From: Prochlorococcus sp. AG-436-C14
GTDB taxonomy: Bacteria; Cyanobacteriota; Cyanobacteriia; PCC-6307; Cyanobiaceae
DNA: 64,000 bases
Direction: 5' to 3'
NCBI GenBank assembly: GCA_003209755.1
Contig: QCPD01000003.1
Span: 1-64,000, forward strand
In this document: one piece after another, positions 17,082 through 26,586 of the stretch
Position numbering within the stretch: position 1 is the first letter of the stretch
Layout of the letters: every line of letters starts with the position of its first letter
Translations under genes and position numbers: made by a program
The notes under the pieces: model-generated
Told to the model about the DNA's origin: nothing
The model's input: only the letters and a program-made list of their open reading frames with translations
Database searches by the model: none

Positions 17082-18260
17082 ATGACTGACAAATCACAGA
17101 TATCTATAAGAGCTCTCTCAATAAAACCTTCTCTAACTCTTGAGATCAGCGCAAAAGCTAAGGCTTTGAAAGATGAGGGAAAAAATATTTGTAGTTTAAG
17201 CGCAGGGGAACCTGATTTTGATACCCCTGAATTTATTATCGATGCAACTCTAAAAGCTTTAAAAGATGGAAAAACTCGTTATGGACCAGCAGCTGGAGAT
17301 CCTGAATTAAGAGAGGCTATTGCGCAAAAACAATCGACTATTAATAAAGTTCCAACGAAAGCAGACAATGTTTTAGTAACGAATGGAGGAAAACAAGCAA
17401 TATACAATTTATTTCAAGTAGTTTTAAATCCAGGAGATGAAGTTCTGATACCTTCACCTTATTGGCTTAGCTATCCTGAAATAACCCTTTTGGCTGGTGC
17501 GAAGCCAATTAAAATCAAATCTTCAACTAAAGATAATTTCAAAATAGATATCAATTCTCTAGAAGAAAACGTAACTGAAAAAACAAGGTTATTAATTATC
17601 AACTCTCCAAGTAATCCAACAGGCTGCGTTTTAACTGAGCAAGAAATGAATACTATTTCTGAGTTTTTAAGAAGACATCCAAGAATTTTTTTAATGAGTG
17701 ATGAAATTTATGAATTTCTTATTTCTCCAAATCAAGTTCATCACAGTTTTGCAAAAATAGCACCAGATTTAAAAAATAGAATTTTCACAGTCAACGGTTT
17801 TGCCAAGGCTTGGGCAATGACTGGCTGGAGGATTGGATACCTAACAGGAAATACAGAGGTAATAAAGAAAGCCATTGCTTTACAAAGTCAAAGTACAAGC
17901 AATGTATGCAGTTTTGCTCAAAAAGGAGCTATTGCCGCACTTCAGGGCTCAAAAGATTGCGTTCATGAAATGGCAGAAATTTATAACAAAAGGAGGTTAT
18001 TGATAACAGAAAGACTAAAAAAAATTAAAAATATTTCTTTTGTCCCTCCCACTGGAGCTTTCTATGTTTTCCCAGAAATTAATCTAGAGGATATCGATTC
18101 AATAAGTTTCTGTAAATTGGCACTAGAAAAGGTTGGCCTAGCAATAGTTCCAGGGATTGCTTTTGGAGATGACAAATGCATAAGAATCTCATATGCATCT
18201 TCAAATGAAATGATCAACGATGGAGTTGATAGGTTAGAAAGACTATTAAATCATTTTTAA
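17082..18260 (+). CDS. aspC: class I aspartate/prephenate-type aminotransferase
   Basis: This 392-residue PLP enzyme of fold type I carries LSAGEPDFDTPE (39-50), INSPSNPTG (173-181), the MSDEIYE block and the PLP lysine K242 in NGFAKAWAMTGWRIGY. This is the subgroup I-gamma aspartate aminotransferase pattern. Members transaminate aspartate, and in plants and some bacteria also prephenate. It lies 13 bp before phnD on the same strand, so readthrough into the phn genes is likely. Confidence 0.85.
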   Translation: MTDKSQISIRALSIKPSLTLEISAKAKALKDEGKNICSLSAGEPDFDTPEFIIDATLKALKDGKTRYGPAAGDPELREAIAQKQSTINKVPTKADNVLVTNGGKQAIYNLFQVVLNPGDEVLIPSPYWLSYPEITLLAGAKPIKIKSSTKDNFKIDINSLEENVTEKTRLLIINSPSNPTGCVLTEQEMNTISEFLRRHPRIFLMSDEIYEFLISPNQVHHSFAKIAPDLKNRIFTVNGFAKAWAMTGWRIGYLTGNTEVIKKAIALQSQSTSNVCSFAQKGAIAALQGSKDCVHEMAEIYNKRRLLITERLKKIKNISFVPPTGAFYVFPEINLEDIDSISFCKLALEKVGLAIVPGIAFGDDKCIRISYASSNEMINDGVDRLERLLNHF

Positions 18261-18273
18261 ATTAAAAAAAAAA

Positions 18274-19185
18274 ATGAATCAATCACCAAGATCAATCAAG
18301 TTCACGAAAATATTTATTGCTCTTTTCTCAATATTTAATTTATCTAATATAGGTTCATTAAAAGCAGAGGAAATACTTCGCATTGGGGCGATACCAGATC
18401 AAAACCCAGAGCACCTGAATCGTCTATATAAAGTGTTATCCTCTGAATTAAGCGAGCAGCTCAATGTTCAAGTCCGTTATAAACCAGTTACTAATTATGC
18501 TGCAGCCGTAACAGCTTTTAGGACTGGGAATTTAGATTTAGTATGGTTCGGTGCTTTAACAGGTGTACAAGCAAGACTTCAAAGCAAAGGATCCAAGGTA
18601 TTAGCACAAAGAGATATTGATGAAAAATTCCATAGTATTTTTATTGCAAACAAGAAAAGTTCAATCAAAAGAATAAATAACATAAATGACTTAAAAACAC
18701 TAAAAGGCAAGCGTTTTACTTTTGGCTCTGAAAGTTCAACATCAGGAAGATTGATGCCACAATATTTTATAAACAAAGCAGGTGTTCAACTTAAAGATTT
18801 CAAAGGTGCAAGTCCAGGCTTTAGTGGTAGCCACGATTCAACATTAATGCTTGTGCAAAGTGGTTCATATGAGGCAGGTGCTCTTAGCGAAGAAGTATGG
18901 AAGAGAAATCTTGAGAGAGGACGCGTGGACCCCTCAAAAGTCTTTGTGATTTGGAAGACTCCTTCTTATCATAATTATCATTGGCTTGCTCAAGGAAACC
19001 TAGATAAAAAGTTCAAAAAAGGTTTCACGAAAGAGCTTACAAATGTATTTTTACGTTTCAATGAAAAGTCAAAAAAACAAAAACAAATTCTCGAATTATT
19101 TAGCGCAAAGAAATTTATAATATCAAAAAACGAAAATTATAATAAAATAGAAAAGGTAGGTAGAAAAATTGGAAAGATTAAGTGA
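18274..19185 (+). CDS. phnD: phosphonate/phosphite ABC transporter binding protein PhnD
   Basis: The 303-residue protein has an N-terminal signal sequence (about 1-31, ending SLKAEE). It continues LRIGAIPDQNPEHLNRLYKVLS, the PhnD family start. TNYAAAVTAFRTGNLDLVWFGALTGVQA shapes the ligand pocket, and the FGSESSTSGRLMPQYF block is also family-typical. It would capture phosphonates or phosphite in the periplasm. The stop overlaps the GTG start of phnC. Confidence 0.9.
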   Translation: MNQSPRSIKFTKIFIALFSIFNLSNIGSLKAEEILRIGAIPDQNPEHLNRLYKVLSSELSEQLNVQVRYKPVTNYAAAVTAFRTGNLDLVWFGALTGVQARLQSKGSKVLAQRDIDEKFHSIFIANKKSSIKRINNINDLKTLKGKRFTFGSESSTSGRLMPQYFINKAGVQLKDFKGASPGFSGSHDSTLMLVQSGSYEAGALSEEVWKRNLERGRVDPSKVFVIWKTPSYHNYHWLAQGNLDKKFKKGFTKELTNVFLRFNEKSKKQKQILELFSAKKFIISKNENYNKIEKVGRKIGKIK

Positions 19186-19916
19186 CTAAGTTACTAGAAT
19201 TAAAGAATATAAGCCACGGCAGTAAAGAAAGTATTAGATTAAAAGATATTAATTTAACAATAAATCAAGGTGAGAAAATAGCGCTAATTGGCAAGAGCGG
19301 ATCTGGCAAAAGCACATTAATCTCGATCGCGAATGGATCACTAATCCCAAACGAAGGGGATGTAACATGGAAAGGTTCTCACATTAAAAATATTTCAAAT
19401 ATTGAGTCGTCAAAAATTGGAACTATATGGCAGGATTTATCTTTGATAGAAGAGCTAAATGTCGCTCAGAATATAAACTGCGGTGCACTAGGTAAACACA
19501 ATTTCATATGGGCTTTAAAAAATCTACTCGGAGTCTTAGATAAAGGTTTATGCCAAGACTGCCTAGCAGCAGTCTCTCTGCCTAAAAAAACTATTTATTC
19601 CTATATAAATAAACTTTCTGGTGGGCAAAAAAAAAGAATAGCAATTGCACGTCTTTTAAGACAAGAACCAGAGATTCTTCTTGGAGACGAACCTTTCTCA
19701 AATTTAGACCCTCTATTATCAAAAAATATCTTAAATTTATTTATTAATCAAAAAAATTATCTTAGAATTAAAATCCCTGAGACCATACTTATAAGTCTTC
19801 ATCAAATTAATTTAATAAATAATTTCAATAGAGTTATTGGGTTAAAAGATGGAGAGATTGTAATAGATAGAGAAACACTTAATATAAATCAATCAGAGTT
19901 TGATTGCCTATATTAA
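19182..19916 (+). CDS. phnC: phosphonate ABC transporter ATP-binding protein PhnC
   Basis: This 244-residue ABC ATPase has Walker A at 37-44 (GKSGSGKS), a Q-loop in IWQDLSLIEELN, the signature LSGGQKKRIAIARLL and Walker B in EILLGDEPFSNLDP. Translation starts at a GTG overlapping the phnD stop (GTGA), so the two are coupled. It powers uptake together with the PhnE permease that begins 6 bp downstream. Confidence 0.9.
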   Translation: MTKLLELKNISHGSKESIRLKDINLTINQGEKIALIGKSGSGKSTLISIANGSLIPNEGDVTWKGSHIKNISNIESSKIGTIWQDLSLIEELNVAQNINCGALGKHNFIWALKNLLGVLDKGLCQDCLAAVSLPKKTIYSYINKLSGGQKKRIAIARLLRQEPEILLGDEPFSNLDPLLSKNILNLFINQKNYLRIKIPETILISLHQINLINNFNRVIGLKDGEIVIDRETLNINQSEFDCLY

Positions 19917-19922
19917 TTCATA

Positions 19923-21473
19923 ATGAAATTAATAAAACCAGTATCAACTTTATTAACATTAATCCCATCAATAGCCTACATTCCCATTCTAATAGAAATC
20001 ATCAAAGGATTTCATATTGGGGGTCTAAATATCATATTCCTATTCATAAAATCAGCCATAAAACCATCGTTCAATCAAGAAGTAGTTAAAAGCGCATGGG
20101 AAGGACTTCAAGTAACAATTGCTACTGCTTTAACTAGCTGGGTTATAAGTATGCTTATTGGAATTCTTTTAGGTGTACTATCTGCAGATTTATTTTGGAA
20201 AAGTATTCCTAAATTTTCTTATTTAGGTAAATTCATAAAATACTCATTAGCAATTCCAAGATCAATACATGAAGTAATCTGGGGCCTGCTATTTATACAA
20301 ATTTTAGGTTTGAATATTTGGGTGGCGATTATATCTATAGTCATTCCCTATTCAGCCTTAACAGCAAGAGTAATTTCAGAGCAACTAGATAGTTTTGATA
20401 TACAACCTCTAATAGCACTTAAGAAAACTGGATCTAATGTTATAAGCTCATTTATAACTATTCTACTACCAAAGTTAATACCTATCGTATCTACATATGG
20501 AAGTTACAGATTTGAATGTGCAATTAGAGGTGTAACATTACTTGGAATATTTGGATTAGGAGGTATAGGAACAGAACTATATTTAACTTTAAAATCCTTT
20601 GAGTTCAATGAGATGTGGACTTGTTTGTGGATGCTTTGGTTAGTTATGATTTTATTAGAGAAATTTATAAGATATTTAAGAAGTTATTTATCTGAAAATA
20701 TTAGTTTAAAAAATTCTTTCTTAATTTCAATCTCAATATTTTCACTATCTCTATCGTTAGGTATTAGTTGGCTTTATAATCTAAATTTTGAGATATTTAC
20801 TCCATTAAGCTTTTCGTATTTAAATTTACCTTCATTCGTAGAGATAAGAAATGGATTTAGTACCTTACCTCTTTTTAAACTAATCATTACAACAATTTTA
20901 ATAACTTTTTTCGCGTCTGGGATTGCAATAGGGACACCTCCAATTTTACTAGTATTATTCCCAGGTAAATTTCCTCTAAAAGTTCAAAATTTTATTTGGA
21001 TCTTTTTTAGGTTGATACCTCCTCCATTGACCACTATACTTATTCTTCTTTTTACTAATCCTAATATATCTGTAGCCGCGTTATCACTAGGAATTACACA
21101 TATGGGTGTCATGGGAAGATTACTTACAGATAATATACTAAATCAAGAAAAAAATATTTATCGAGCAATTAAAAGCAATGGTTCAAGCAGGAAATCAGCA
21201 ACACTTTATGGAATATTAGCCCCCCAAAGTAATAATTACTTAGCTTATGGAGCATATAGAAGTGACGTCATTCTAAAGGAAACAGCAATCATAGGTGCAG
21301 TCGGAGGAGTAGGATTAGGATGGCAATTACAGGAATCACTAAGCTCATTCGATTGGGCACAAGTCATGATAATAACTGCTACTTTCTCTTTATTAACAAT
21401 ATCAGGAGAATTTTTATTTAACACTTCTCAAAATTATTGGTTAAAGAATTCAACCAACAATTTCATTAGTTAG
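19923..21473 (+). CDS. phnE: duplicated phosphonate ABC permease PhnE
   Basis: At 516 residues this is about twice a typical PhnE and contains two permease halves. The first has its coupling EAA-like loop in the SEQLDSFDIQPLIALKKTG region and ends at a VTLLGIFGLGGIG motif. The second has LNQEKNIYRAIKSNG and the matching KETAIIGAVGGVGLG. Around ten to twelve hydrophobic segments are visible. A fused permease would act as one polypeptide in place of a PhnE homodimer. It is in an operon with phnD and phnC. Confidence 0.88.
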   Translation: MKLIKPVSTLLTLIPSIAYIPILIEIIKGFHIGGLNIIFLFIKSAIKPSFNQEVVKSAWEGLQVTIATALTSWVISMLIGILLGVLSADLFWKSIPKFSYLGKFIKYSLAIPRSIHEVIWGLLFIQILGLNIWVAIISIVIPYSALTARVISEQLDSFDIQPLIALKKTGSNVISSFITILLPKLIPIVSTYGSYRFECAIRGVTLLGIFGLGGIGTELYLTLKSFEFNEMWTCLWMLWLVMILLEKFIRYLRSYLSENISLKNSFLISISIFSLSLSLGISWLYNLNFEIFTPLSFSYLNLPSFVEIRNGFSTLPLFKLIITTILITFFASGIAIGTPPILLVLFPGKFPLKVQNFIWIFFRLIPPPLTTILILLFTNPNISVAALSLGITHMGVMGRLLTDNILNQEKNIYRAIKSNGSSRKSATLYGILAPQSNNYLAYGAYRSDVILKETAIIGAVGGVGLGWQLQESLSSFDWAQVMIITATFSLLTISGEFLFNTSQNYWLKNSTNNFIS

Positions 21474-21497
21474 TTATTTTATTCAACATATCGACTT

Positions 21498-22145
21498 ATG
21501 AATAAATATCAGAAAAAATTAATCATAATTGGAGATAGTGGGGTTTACGGATGGGGAGATCTAGAGGGAGGGGGATGGTCTGAGAGATTAAGACAAAACT
21601 GGTTAAATTTAGATGGTGCACCTATCATTTATTCTCTTGGAATAAGAGGAGATGGATTAGAGAAAGTTGCTATAAGATATAAGAATGAGTGGGCATCAAG
21701 GGGAGAGTTAAGGAGAAAAGTTCCTGAAGGTATTTTGCTATCAATTGGATTAAATGATACAGCTAGAATTGGAAGAAAAGATGGCAGGCCCCAACTTTCC
21801 GAAGATGCTTTTAAATTTGGCTTAAAACAATTAGTAAACGAAATTAAGAATGAAGTAGATATAATGGTTCTTGGATTAACACCTGTCAATGAAGACTCAA
21901 TGCCTTTTGCAGAATGTCTTTGGTATTCAAATCAAGCTTGTTCTAAATATGAAAATAAAATTGAAGAAACTTGCTTAGAATTAAATGTTCCGTTTTTATC
22001 TATCCATGAGAAAATGATCAACCTATTATCATTTAAAGAATTACTCTCATCAGATGGAATACATCTAAATACTAAGGGTCATAAATGGATTTATGACCAA
22101 ATTAGCGAATGGCCAACACTGAAGAATTGGGCTGGTTTAAAATAA
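21498..22145 (+). CDS. SGNH/GDSL-family hydrolase
   Basis: The 215-residue protein shows the four SGNH blocks: IIGDSGVYGWGD (Ser), a Gly block at SLGIRGDG, GLNDTAR (Asn), and SSDGIHLNTKGH with the catalytic Asp and His near residue 192. These are esterases or lipases and acyl-hydrolases; no signal peptide is seen, so it is probably cytosolic. It follows phnE by 24 bp on the same strand, and its relation to phosphonate metabolism is only positional. Confidence 0.75.
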   Translation: MNKYQKKLIIIGDSGVYGWGDLEGGGWSERLRQNWLNLDGAPIIYSLGIRGDGLEKVAIRYKNEWASRGELRRKVPEGILLSIGLNDTARIGRKDGRPQLSEDAFKFGLKQLVNEIKNEVDIMVLGLTPVNEDSMPFAECLWYSNQACSKYENKIEETCLELNVPFLSIHEKMINLLSFKELLSSDGIHLNTKGHKWIYDQISEWPTLKNWAGLK

Positions 22146-22150
22146 ACATT

Positions 22151-22894
22151 TCAAACAAACTTCAAATATAAAAAGATAGAAATAATAGCGGCTATAGATG
22201 TCTGGATAGAATTAACTAATTCATTAGTCATCCAATCAATCTTATTTTGAACTACTGCTCCAATATAACTTTCCAAAAATGTTGCTAAATAACCAGAGAA
22301 GAAGACTATAAAAGCAACAGATAGTCCAGAAATAATCGATAGATTAAGCATAAAAACAGTCATAATAAAACTTCCTAACAAGCCAGCTATTGAACCTTCG
22401 ATACTTATTGCCCCCTCTGTTCCTGGTGATACTGACTTTAAAGTCGTAATTAGAAAAGTTCTTTTACCAAATCTTTTGCCAATTTCACTTGAAAAGGTAT
22501 CGGAAAGTTTTGCACTGAAACTAGAAGCAAAACCTACCATGAATAAATTTAAAAAATTTGGCCAAAGACAACTTAATAAGGCGAGTGAGCAACCTGTTGC
22601 TGCAGACCCCCATACATTTTCAGGGCCACGTTGACCACCTCTTGCTTCAGCAATCCCTCGGGAAGCCTTATTTTTGTATCCAATTTTTGTAACTAAAGTT
22701 CCCAACAAGAGATAGACACAAACTGATATCCAACCATTCCAACCAATAGATCCTAATAAAAGTGTTCCAAGTATTCCAGCATGAATCCATCCTTTCTTAG
22801 TTAAAAATGGAAGCCTATGTCCTAGAAATATCAACAAGAAATTAATCAAAAAAGCATTAATCCAAATACCGCTTATAGAAGAGAAGTTAGCCAT
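22151..22894 (-). CDS. DUF92 membrane protein, phytyl-phosphate kinase (VTE6)-like
   Basis: A 247-residue polytopic membrane protein with about six hydrophobic segments. It carries the DUF92/TIGR00297 signature regions RGGQRGPENVWGSAATG, ASSFSAKLSDTFSSEIGKRFG and VSPGTEGAISIEGSIAG. The plant relative VTE6 phosphorylates phytyl phosphate for tocopherol and chlorophyll recycling. Assignment of that activity here is inference from the family. It converges with the SGNH gene and is followed by rsmE upstream on the same strand. Confidence 0.75.
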   Translation of the reverse strand: MANFSSISGIWINAFLINFLLIFLGHRLPFLTKKGWIHAGILGTLLLGSIGWNGWISVCVYLLLGTLVTKIGYKNKASRGIAEARGGQRGPENVWGSAATGCSLALLSCLWPNFLNLFMVGFASSFSAKLSDTFSSEIGKRFGKRTFLITTLKSVSPGTEGAISIEGSIAGLLGSFIMTVFMLNLSIISGLSVAFIVFFSGYLATFLESYIGAVVQNKIDWMTNELVNSIQTSIAAIISIFLYLKFV

Positions 22895-22957
22895 CGTTCC
22901 TAACCAGCATGCCTATTTCTAAACAATAGACGGTTTTATGATCAAAAATATTCAATC

Positions 22958-23722
22958 TTAAAGGGATGATTTAAGTCTTCTCCATGAAGTCATTAGCTGA
23001 CAGGCACTTACAGCAGCTGTTGATGTCCTTAAAATAGTTTTTCCAAAAGACACCCCAACAAAGCCAGAGTCAAAAGCTAATGCCTCTTCCTCTTTATTCC
23101 AGCCTCCCTCTGGGCCAATTACCACCCAAACTTGATTGACTTTATGTGGTGTTTTTTTTAACCAATTCACGCAATCTTGCAAGTTTTGAATGCGTGTTGC
23201 GGCAAATCCGATTTGAGCTTCGGAAGGCAAATCATTTATCCAATTTGGGAATGTCAATGCCTGCATTAGTTCTGGACTCCAGAGTCTTTCAGATTGCTCA
23301 ACCGCTTCATGAATAATTTTTTGAAATCTAATAATTTTTTCGTTACTACATTCTTTAACTACTGATCGTTTTGAAATCAATGGTTGAATAATGTCAACTC
23401 CTATCTCGCAACTCATTTGTAAAAAGTTTTCAAACCCCTTTTTAGGAATAACTACAGCAATGCCTATTAATGGTCTCTCTCTTGAAACGACTTGAAGAGG
23501 TTTATCAAAACCATTGGTAAGTTTTATAGTTTTTTTTTTTACAATTTTTGCGTTCCAAAGATGACCTTTTCCATCAATAACCTCTAAAAGATCTTCCGAC
23601 TTCATCCTCATAACCCTAGATAAGTAATGTGATTCATTAGAGGTCAATATCAACTCTCCATTTGAATCGATTTCATCACTTAATCGATTTGGATTTATAA
23701 ATAATCTTCTTTTCTCAGCCAT
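22958..23722 (-). CDS. rsmE: 16S rRNA m3U1498 methyltransferase RsmE
   Basis: RsmE methylates N3 of U1498 in 16S rRNA using SAM and has a SPOUT trefoil knot. The 254-residue protein starts with the PUA-like RRLFINPNRLSDEID. The knot motifs follow: VVIPKKGFENFLQMSCEIGV, then VWVVIGPEGGWNKEEEALAF and LRTSTAAVSACQLMT. The length is typical. It is 5 bp from the DUF3531 gene, suggesting an operon. Confidence 0.92.
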   Translation of the reverse strand: MAEKRRLFINPNRLSDEIDSNGELILTSNESHYLSRVMRMKSEDLLEVIDGKGHLWNAKIVKKKTIKLTNGFDKPLQVVSRERPLIGIAVVIPKKGFENFLQMSCEIGVDIIQPLISKRSVVKECSNEKIIRFQKIIHEAVEQSERLWSPELMQALTFPNWINDLPSEAQIGFAATRIQNLQDCVNWLKKTPHKVNQVWVVIGPEGGWNKEEEALAFDSGFVGVSFGKTILRTSTAAVSACQLMTSWRRLKSSL

Positions 23723-23727
23723 AGAAA

Positions 23728-24183
23728 TTAATCTGTTGAAGAAAAAATTGCATCAGGATGTTCTTCTACTGGCCAATCTTGATTTACTCCGCCGATAATT
23801 AGTTCCTCTATTTTCACAACATCAACATCCATTTGTTTTAGTACATTTATCAAAACATCAATTGCAATGAGGTCAGAAGTACCTAAATCGACCCAACATC
23901 TGGCCCAACACTCATTAAATTCAAATTCTCCAAGATTATGCATTAATGATGGAAGACTAGAGGAGGTATCGTCATTTTCATAGCTCATCCAACTTACATC
24001 AGAGCCCATTTCGTGCGTTTGCATATTTTCAGAATTAAATCCCCCAAGTCTGCCTAGCACATACCAAGAATCAAAAATACCATCGACGTATTCTTTTTCT
24101 CCTTTACTTGGGACATCGGAATATCTAAGCCATATCCAACAATTGAAAGGATCAACTTCACGAAATCGAACTTCCATAAACAA
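23728..24183 (-). CDS. DUF3531 family protein
   Basis: A 151-residue acidic, Trp-rich protein beginning MEVRFREVDPFNCWIWLRY after an alternative upstream Met. The WYVLGRLGGFN and ECWARCWVDLGTSDLIAIDVLIN blocks are typical of DUF3531, found in cyanobacteria and plastids. No activity is established. It is adjacent to rsmE and probably cotranscribed. Confidence 0.7.
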   Translation of the reverse strand: MFMEVRFREVDPFNCWIWLRYSDVPSKGEKEYVDGIFDSWYVLGRLGGFNSENMQTHEMGSDVSWMSYENDDTSSSLPSLMHNLGEFEFNECWARCWVDLGTSDLIAIDVLINVLKQMDVDVVKIEELIIGGVNQDWPVEEHPDAIFSSTD

Positions 24184-24292
24184 TAGATCTTAAAAAAGAA
24201 AAACTAAAAGATATCAAACATAATCTAATGTAAATTGATTAAAGAAAATTGAAAAATCTTTATTTAATTGATCAAAGCCTGAATGAAAAAGA

Positions 24293-24919
24293 ATGCTTAG
24301 TTTAAAAAATATTTATTACCATCCCTCAACAGCAGAGAAACCAATCCTTAGAGATTTGTGTTTAAAATCAAATACTGGAAAAATAACAATCGTTAGAGGA
24401 TCTAGTGGAAGTGGAAAAACTACATTGGTAGAAATCATTAGCGGTCTATCGGGATATCAAAAAGGAGAGATAACATGGTTCAACAAAACTCTAAATGCAC
24501 GACAGCGCAGGAGGTTATGTGGATTAGTTTTTCAATTTCCAGAAAGATATTTTCTTGGATTATCGGTGGCTCAAGAATTACGTCTTGGACATAAGAGGTT
24601 AACGAATGAAGAACAAATTTCAGCTCTCACAAAAGTGGGGTTGAACAACATAGATTTAAAGAAGCCGCCAGAATGTCTTAGTGGAGGACAACAACGACGA
24701 CTAGCTATTGCTGTTCAACTATTAAGGAATCCAAAAGTACTTTTATTGGACGAGCCAACAGCAGGTTTAGATTGGTCCGTGAGAAACGGAATTATAGAAT
24801 TACTAGAAAAGATTAAAGACAAGCAAACTATTCTAATAGTTACACATGAACCCGAGCTTTTTAAAAATTTGAATACCGACAATTATGAGTTGCAAAATGG
24901 TCAACTTATCCCTAAGTAA
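24293..24919 (+). CDS. ABC transporter ATP-binding protein, CbiO/Ecf-like
   Basis: The 208-residue protein has Walker A ([10 protein letters not shown], about 38-47), a Q-loop in VFQFPERYF, signature [16 protein letters not shown] and Walker [14 protein letters not shown]. The FQFPE Q-loop and overall pattern resemble the CbiO/EcfA subfamily of metal or vitamin importers. No permease or substrate component is encoded nearby, so it is an orphan ATPase here. It ends 16 bp before the likely hslO start. Confidence 0.8.
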   Translation: MLSLKNIYYHPSTAEKPILRDLCLKSNTGKITIVRGSSGSGKTTLVEIISGLSGYQKGEITWFNKTLNARQRRRLCGLVFQFPERYFLGLSVAQELRLGHKRLTNEEQISALTKVGLNNIDLKKPPECLSGGQQRRLAIAVQLLRNPKVLLLDEPTAGLDWSVRNGIIELLEKIKDKQTILIVTHEPELFKNLNTDNYELQNGQLIPK

Positions 24920-24935
24920 ACAATTCAACCAATCA

Positions 24936-25835
24936 ATGACAGATTCCCTAGTTAGAGCTACTGCTGCGAAAGGAGGGATCAGGCTAGTCGCCGTATCAAC
25001 AACTGAATCAACAAAAGAAGCAAAAGAAAGACATTCTCTTTCATATTTAACCTCTGCAATTGTTGGGAGGGCCATGAGTGCAAGCCTCTTGCTTGCAAGC
25101 TCAATGAAGGTAAATCATGGAAGGGTGACTTTGAGGGTAAACTCAAATGGACCATTAAAAGGATTAACTATTGATGCGGGTAGAGATGGAAGTGTGAGAG
25201 GTTACGTTGGCAATCCAAGTCTTGAATTAGACCTAATTAAAAATAAAAGCAATCACTATACATTTGATTTTAAAAAAGCTACAGGTATTGGCTATCTTCA
25301 CGTTATTAGAGACGATGGGAAAGGTGAACCATACAACAGCACAGTTGAATTAATTAATGGAGGTATAGGTGAAGATATAGCTTCCTATTTATTACATTCT
25401 GAACAAACTCCATCAGCTGTCTTTGTTGGAGAAAGAATTAATCATGATGGAATAGTTTGTAGCGGAGGACTTTTAGCACAAATACTACCCAAAGCAGAAA
25501 GAGACTATTCATTGATAGCTCTACTTGAAGATCGATGTAAAGAAATTAACTCTTTTAGTGAATTATTAAATAAAAAAAGGACTAACCTTATTTCTCTAAT
25601 TGAAGAAATTTTTCCTGATCTTGATCAATCACATTCAGATATTATTAGCACATCTCAAGAAGTTCGTTTTAAATGTAGATGTTCAAGAGAAAGAAGCCTA
25701 TCAGCATTGAAAATATTGGGAAAAAAAGAGCTTCAGGAAATGATAAAGGAGGACGGGAAAGCAGAACTTACATGTCAATTCTGCAAAAATGTTTATCTTG
25801 TTAACGAGGCCGAATTGATATCTTTAATCGATTAA
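24936..25835 (+). CDS. hslO: Hsp33 redox-regulated chaperone
   Basis: Hsp33 is a holdase activated by oxidation of a zinc-bound cysteine cluster. The N-terminus [22 protein letters not shown] is conserved, and the C-terminal zinc site is seen as FKCRCSRER (CxC) and LTCQFCKN (CxxC). The frame opens further upstream, but starting at the ATG at 24936 matches the family N-terminus and removes a 35-bp overlap with the ABC ATPase gene. That yields 299 residues. It would matter under photo-oxidative stress. Confidence 0.93.
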   Translation: MTDSLVRATAAKGGIRLVAVSTTESTKEAKERHSLSYLTSAIVGRAMSASLLLASSMKVNHGRVTLRVNSNGPLKGLTIDAGRDGSVRGYVGNPSLELDLIKNKSNHYTFDFKKATGIGYLHVIRDDGKGEPYNSTVELINGGIGEDIASYLLHSEQTPSAVFVGERINHDGIVCSGGLLAQILPKAERDYSLIALLEDRCKEINSFSELLNKKRTNLISLIEEIFPDLDQSHSDIISTSQEVRFKCRCSRERSLSALKILGKKELQEMIKEDGKAELTCQFCKNVYLVNEAELISLID

Positions 25836-25839
25836 AGGA

Positions 25840-26535
25840 TTAATCAAGAAAAATCACTCCTAACCAAAGTAAAAATACTGCTGGTATCGCCTCAAATTTG
25901 TCTGAAGACAATGATCCAGCGTTATCAATAAATGATTGCGCACCCCCCAAAAGTAATGCACCTGATAAAAGTCCAATGCTAAGAAGAAGAATGCACCAGA
26001 TGATAGAGGGAAAGAAAGGCCGACCTCTACGAGACTGACTAATGAATAAGCCTATTGTTGAGAATGAAAGTATTAATTCAACACTTTCAGAAGGCACAAT
26101 TAAAACTAGTAAAAAAGCCAATATTCCAAGAGAAATCCTTATATTTAATTCTTGTCCAGAGGGCAACTCTAAGCTTGGTAAAAAATTAGATTTTGAAGTC
26201 TCGTATTTAGGAAGACTTAGATTTTTCAACCTAGTGAGAAGAGAACCAGGTCCTAATCCTAGGTCTCCAACTTTTTTTTCTTCATTTTCTTTTTTTGATG
26301 CAGTTATTGCCTCGTTACTTGCATTACCAAGTTGTCTTGACTTAAGACTTACCATTAGCAACGAATCATAAGCAGCTTCTATTTTTGCTTTAGCAATTTG
26401 ATCAACTCCTGCCTCTATTAACTTTTTGTCCCTTGCTTCTTGAATAGCGTCAAAACTTGCACCCTCATTTATTCCAAGTATCAAATATGGATCTTGCGAG
26501 TTTGAATTTGATTGTGAATTTGTACCAGGATCCAT
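25840..26535 (-). CDS. CPP1-like J-domain-related membrane protein
   Basis: The 231-residue protein has an N-terminal J-like segment (DPYLILGINEGASFDAIQEARDKKL, about 16-40, without an HPD). A polar linker follows, and the C-terminus has three or four hydrophobic segments (about 130-231). This is the layout of the DUF3353/CPP1 family. In plants, CPP1 is a chaperone-like protein of protochlorophyllide oxidoreductase. Its action in picocyanobacteria is not established. It converges with hslO. Confidence 0.75.
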   Translation of the reverse strand: MDPGTNSQSNSNSQDPYLILGINEGASFDAIQEARDKKLIEAGVDQIAKAKIEAAYDSLLMVSLKSRQLGNASNEAITASKKENEEKKVGDLGLGPGSLLTRLKNLSLPKYETSKSNFLPSLELPSGQELNIRISLGILAFLLVLIVPSESVELILSFSTIGLFISQSRRGRPFFPSIIWCILLLSIGLLSGALLLGGAQSFIDNAGSLSSDKFEAIPAVFLLWLGVIFLD

Positions 26536-26586
26536 AGATTAAAAAAGATTTATAAATTCTCTTTAATGATTAGATATTAATCTACC

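Noticed and set aside
24885-24935. Longer N-terminus for Hsp33
   Set aside because: The extra 17 residues are not part of the family N-terminus and would create a 35-bp overlap with the ABC ATPase gene.
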